Source: Rhizobium leguminosarum (GTDB lineage Bacteria; Pseudomonadota; Alphaproteobacteria; Rhizobiales; Rhizobiaceae). Taken from it: 64,000 bases of DNA. The stretch is taken from positions 62,001-126,000 of the forward strand of contig NZ_JAGIOR010000003.1 in the NCBI RefSeq assembly GCF_017876795.1, written 5' to 3'. The notes below the pieces were generated by a model. That model was not told the origin of the DNA and made no database searches. It worked only from the letters and a program-made list of their open reading frames with translations. Within the stretch, counting starts at the first letter, position 1. Every line of letters starts with the position of its first letter. This document shows, one piece after another, positions 62,676-64,000 of the stretch. The position numbers and the translations under genes are program-made.

Positions 62676-62884
62676 GATGCTCAACCAGCAGCAGAACCGG
62701 GAAAAGCGCCGACCGTGTACCCTGGACCCGATGACACAGCCCGCCAAGTCCTTGGTAGCTCAGAAGGTGACGAGTGCGAGAACGTGTGAGATCGGGCGAT
62801 CCGCGAAGGCGGTAACGCTTGTCCTTGTCTTACAAGTCCTTCCACGGCGCCATTATCCAATATCCCGGTGCGATAAATGCCGAT

Positions 62885-63961
62885 CTAACCCCGATTGGCT
62901 TCCCGCTTTTCAAAAACGATGGTGACCTTCATGCCCACCCCAGGCGTTGAATCGACCTGAACTTCCGCCTTGGCGTTCTGCCTGATCGATTGCACGATCA
63001 TGGCGCTGAGTTTTCCCCGCCGCGGCCAGTCGGACGGATTGCTGAGACCGATGCCGTTGTCCGCAACCGAGATCCTGCAGCCCGCATCATCCACGACGCA
63101 GCGCAGGACGATCTCGCCGCTCTCACGATCCCTGAATGCATGTTTGAGGGCGTTCGTCATCAGCTCGTTGACGACCAAACCGACCGGCATCGCGATATTG
63201 ACGGAGACGGGCCAGGTATCGACTTTCATATCAAGCCGAATACCCTGAACGGCATGCGCGGCCATAACCGCCGAAGCAATCTGGCTCACATACGTCCCAA
63301 GATCGACAGTCTCATCCGCATTGGTATCGGAAAGGGAACGGTAGAGGATTGTCAGCGCGTCTACGCGACCTGCAAGTCGGTTGAAGCGCTCGCCTTCATC
63401 CGGATGTTGCGCGTTCCTGGCTTCCATACGGATCAGCGCTGTGATCATCTGAAGATTGTTTTTGACCCTGTGCTGCAACTCCTTGAGCAGCACGTCCTTT
63501 TCCGCAAGCGTGGTGGCCAAAATAGTCCCGGTCTGGCCACTATTCGTGGTCGCGATTGCGACAAGACGAAAGAGAGGGGTGCCAGCGTCATTGACAATTG
63601 TATTCGACCAGGCGTCAATGTGCGACTGCTGATCGGCCCCGGAAGATGTCGCAAACGTTCCGAGATACTCCTCGCCAGCCACAATGGCAGTCGCGAGATC
63701 CTGGTCTCCACTCACCGAGCGCACCAACGGGAGTGATGACCATAGCTTGCCCTGCAGCTTTTCAGCTGACACGCCTATCAAACGCTCGAACTCGATATTG
63801 GCGTAAACAAGCACCTCGTTCGACGAGAGTTCTGCAACCGCAACTCCGAACGGGACGTGGTCGAGGAATTGTCGGAAGCGGTCATCATCCAACGCCTCCC
63901 CGAGATGAGGAAGGTCGGCTACCGTTTCGGGGCCTATCGGCGACTCTTCAGCTTCTGTCAT
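62885..63961 (-). CDS. PAS-HisKA_2 sensor histidine kinase
   Basis: A 358-residue soluble kinase; ATG 63961 is used, with TTG two codons upstream possible. The PAS domain occupies about residues 25-150 (FGVAVAELSSNEVLVYANIEFERLIGVSAE, DAWSNTIVNDAGTPLFRLVAIA). The HisKA_2 box is LLKELQHRVKNNLQMITALIRMEARN. The ATPase domain has VGLVVNELMTNALKHAF, ISVADNGIGLSNPSDW and STPGVGMKVTIVFE. No membrane segment and no adjacent regulator in the window. Such kinases in Rhizobiales often feed the general stress response. Confidence 0.88.
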   Translation of the reverse strand: MTEAEESPIGPETVADLPHLGEALDDDRFRQFLDHVPFGVAVAELSSNEVLVYANIEFERLIGVSAEKLQGKLWSSLPLVRSVSGDQDLATAIVAGEEYLGTFATSSGADQQSHIDAWSNTIVNDAGTPLFRLVAIATTNSGQTGTILATTLAEKDVLLKELQHRVKNNLQMITALIRMEARNAQHPDEGERFNRLAGRVDALTILYRSLSDTNADETVDLGTYVSQIASAVMAAHAVQGIRLDMKVDTWPVSVNIAMPVGLVVNELMTNALKHAFRDRESGEIVLRCVVDDAGCRISVADNGIGLSNPSDWPRRGKLSAMIVQSIRQNAKAEVQVDSTPGVGMKVTIVFEKREANRG

Positions 63962-64000
63962 TTTCAACTCGCGACCATATTCGTTCGGTGCTTATCACGC

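Noticed and set aside
1..64000. tRNA, rRNA and replication (repABC) genes
   Set aside because: No matching sequences or protein motifs were seen anywhere in the window.

Overview
The window looks like part of an accessory replicon (plasmid or large mobile region) of a Rhizobiales bacterium of the Rhizobium/Agrobacterium/Sinorhizobium type. The reasons are high GC, a Ti/Sym-type traA-traC-traD block with a Ti/RSF1010-like oriT, small rhizobial plasmid genes (DUF736, HU, WGR, DUF982), twin Ku genes with a small LigD, HWE/HisKA_2 kinases and very dense mobile DNA. No rRNA, tRNA or CRISPR array was seen.

Layout. 1-1562: end of an IS5-like element and an IS66-like remnant. 1599-2232: a Phd/PemK-type toxin-antitoxin pair. 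2715-13925: four group II introns, all on the minus strand, among small plasmid genes. Two of them sit inside one HU gene and leave a 10-nt micro-exon; joining the three pieces gives a perfect 92-aa HU protein. A third lies antisense in the Shine-Dalgarno region of a DUF736 gene. 15-21 kb: traD remnant, traC, oriT, and a very large traA frameshifted by a 48-bp palindromic insertion. 21-25 kb: a nucleotidyltransferase-HEPN protein, a frameshifted IS30 element, and a Fic protein with an AbiEi-like N-terminus and iteron-like repeats upstream. 26-36 kb: an MHYT-GGDEF-EAL protein, a NarL-type two-component pair, and a divergent sugar ABC transporter operon ending in an SMP-30 lactonase. 36-39 kb: ku-ku-ligD behind a near-perfect EcfG/RpoE2 promoter. 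39-48 kb: an amino-acid ABC transporter/hydrolase locus scrambled by three identical-length IS6 copies. 48-51 kb: response regulator remnant, HWE kinase, small genes. 50,969-56,210: a Tn3-family transposon whose tnpA carries the same palindromic element as traA, in the opposite orientation. 56-62 kb: IS66-like fragment, ferritin-like protein, IS5 element, a caspase/gingipain-like protease with a small partner gene, a truncated gene and a fourth IS6 copy. 62.9-64 kb: PAS-HisKA_2 kinase.

How it fits together. The functional cargo is solute uptake (sugar and amino-acid ABC systems with their own regulators), stress and DNA repair (EcfG-type promoters, NHEJ), signalling kinases and several toxin/defence-like genes. 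Transfer genes are reduced to the DNA-processing part: oriT, traC, partial traD and a split traA. Mobile elements have broken many genes, and target-site duplications allow part of the order of events to be reconstructed. The least described pieces are the caspase-like protease cassette near 59.5 kb, the AbiEi-like/Fic fusion, the 48-bp palindromic gene-splitting element and the double-intron HU gene.
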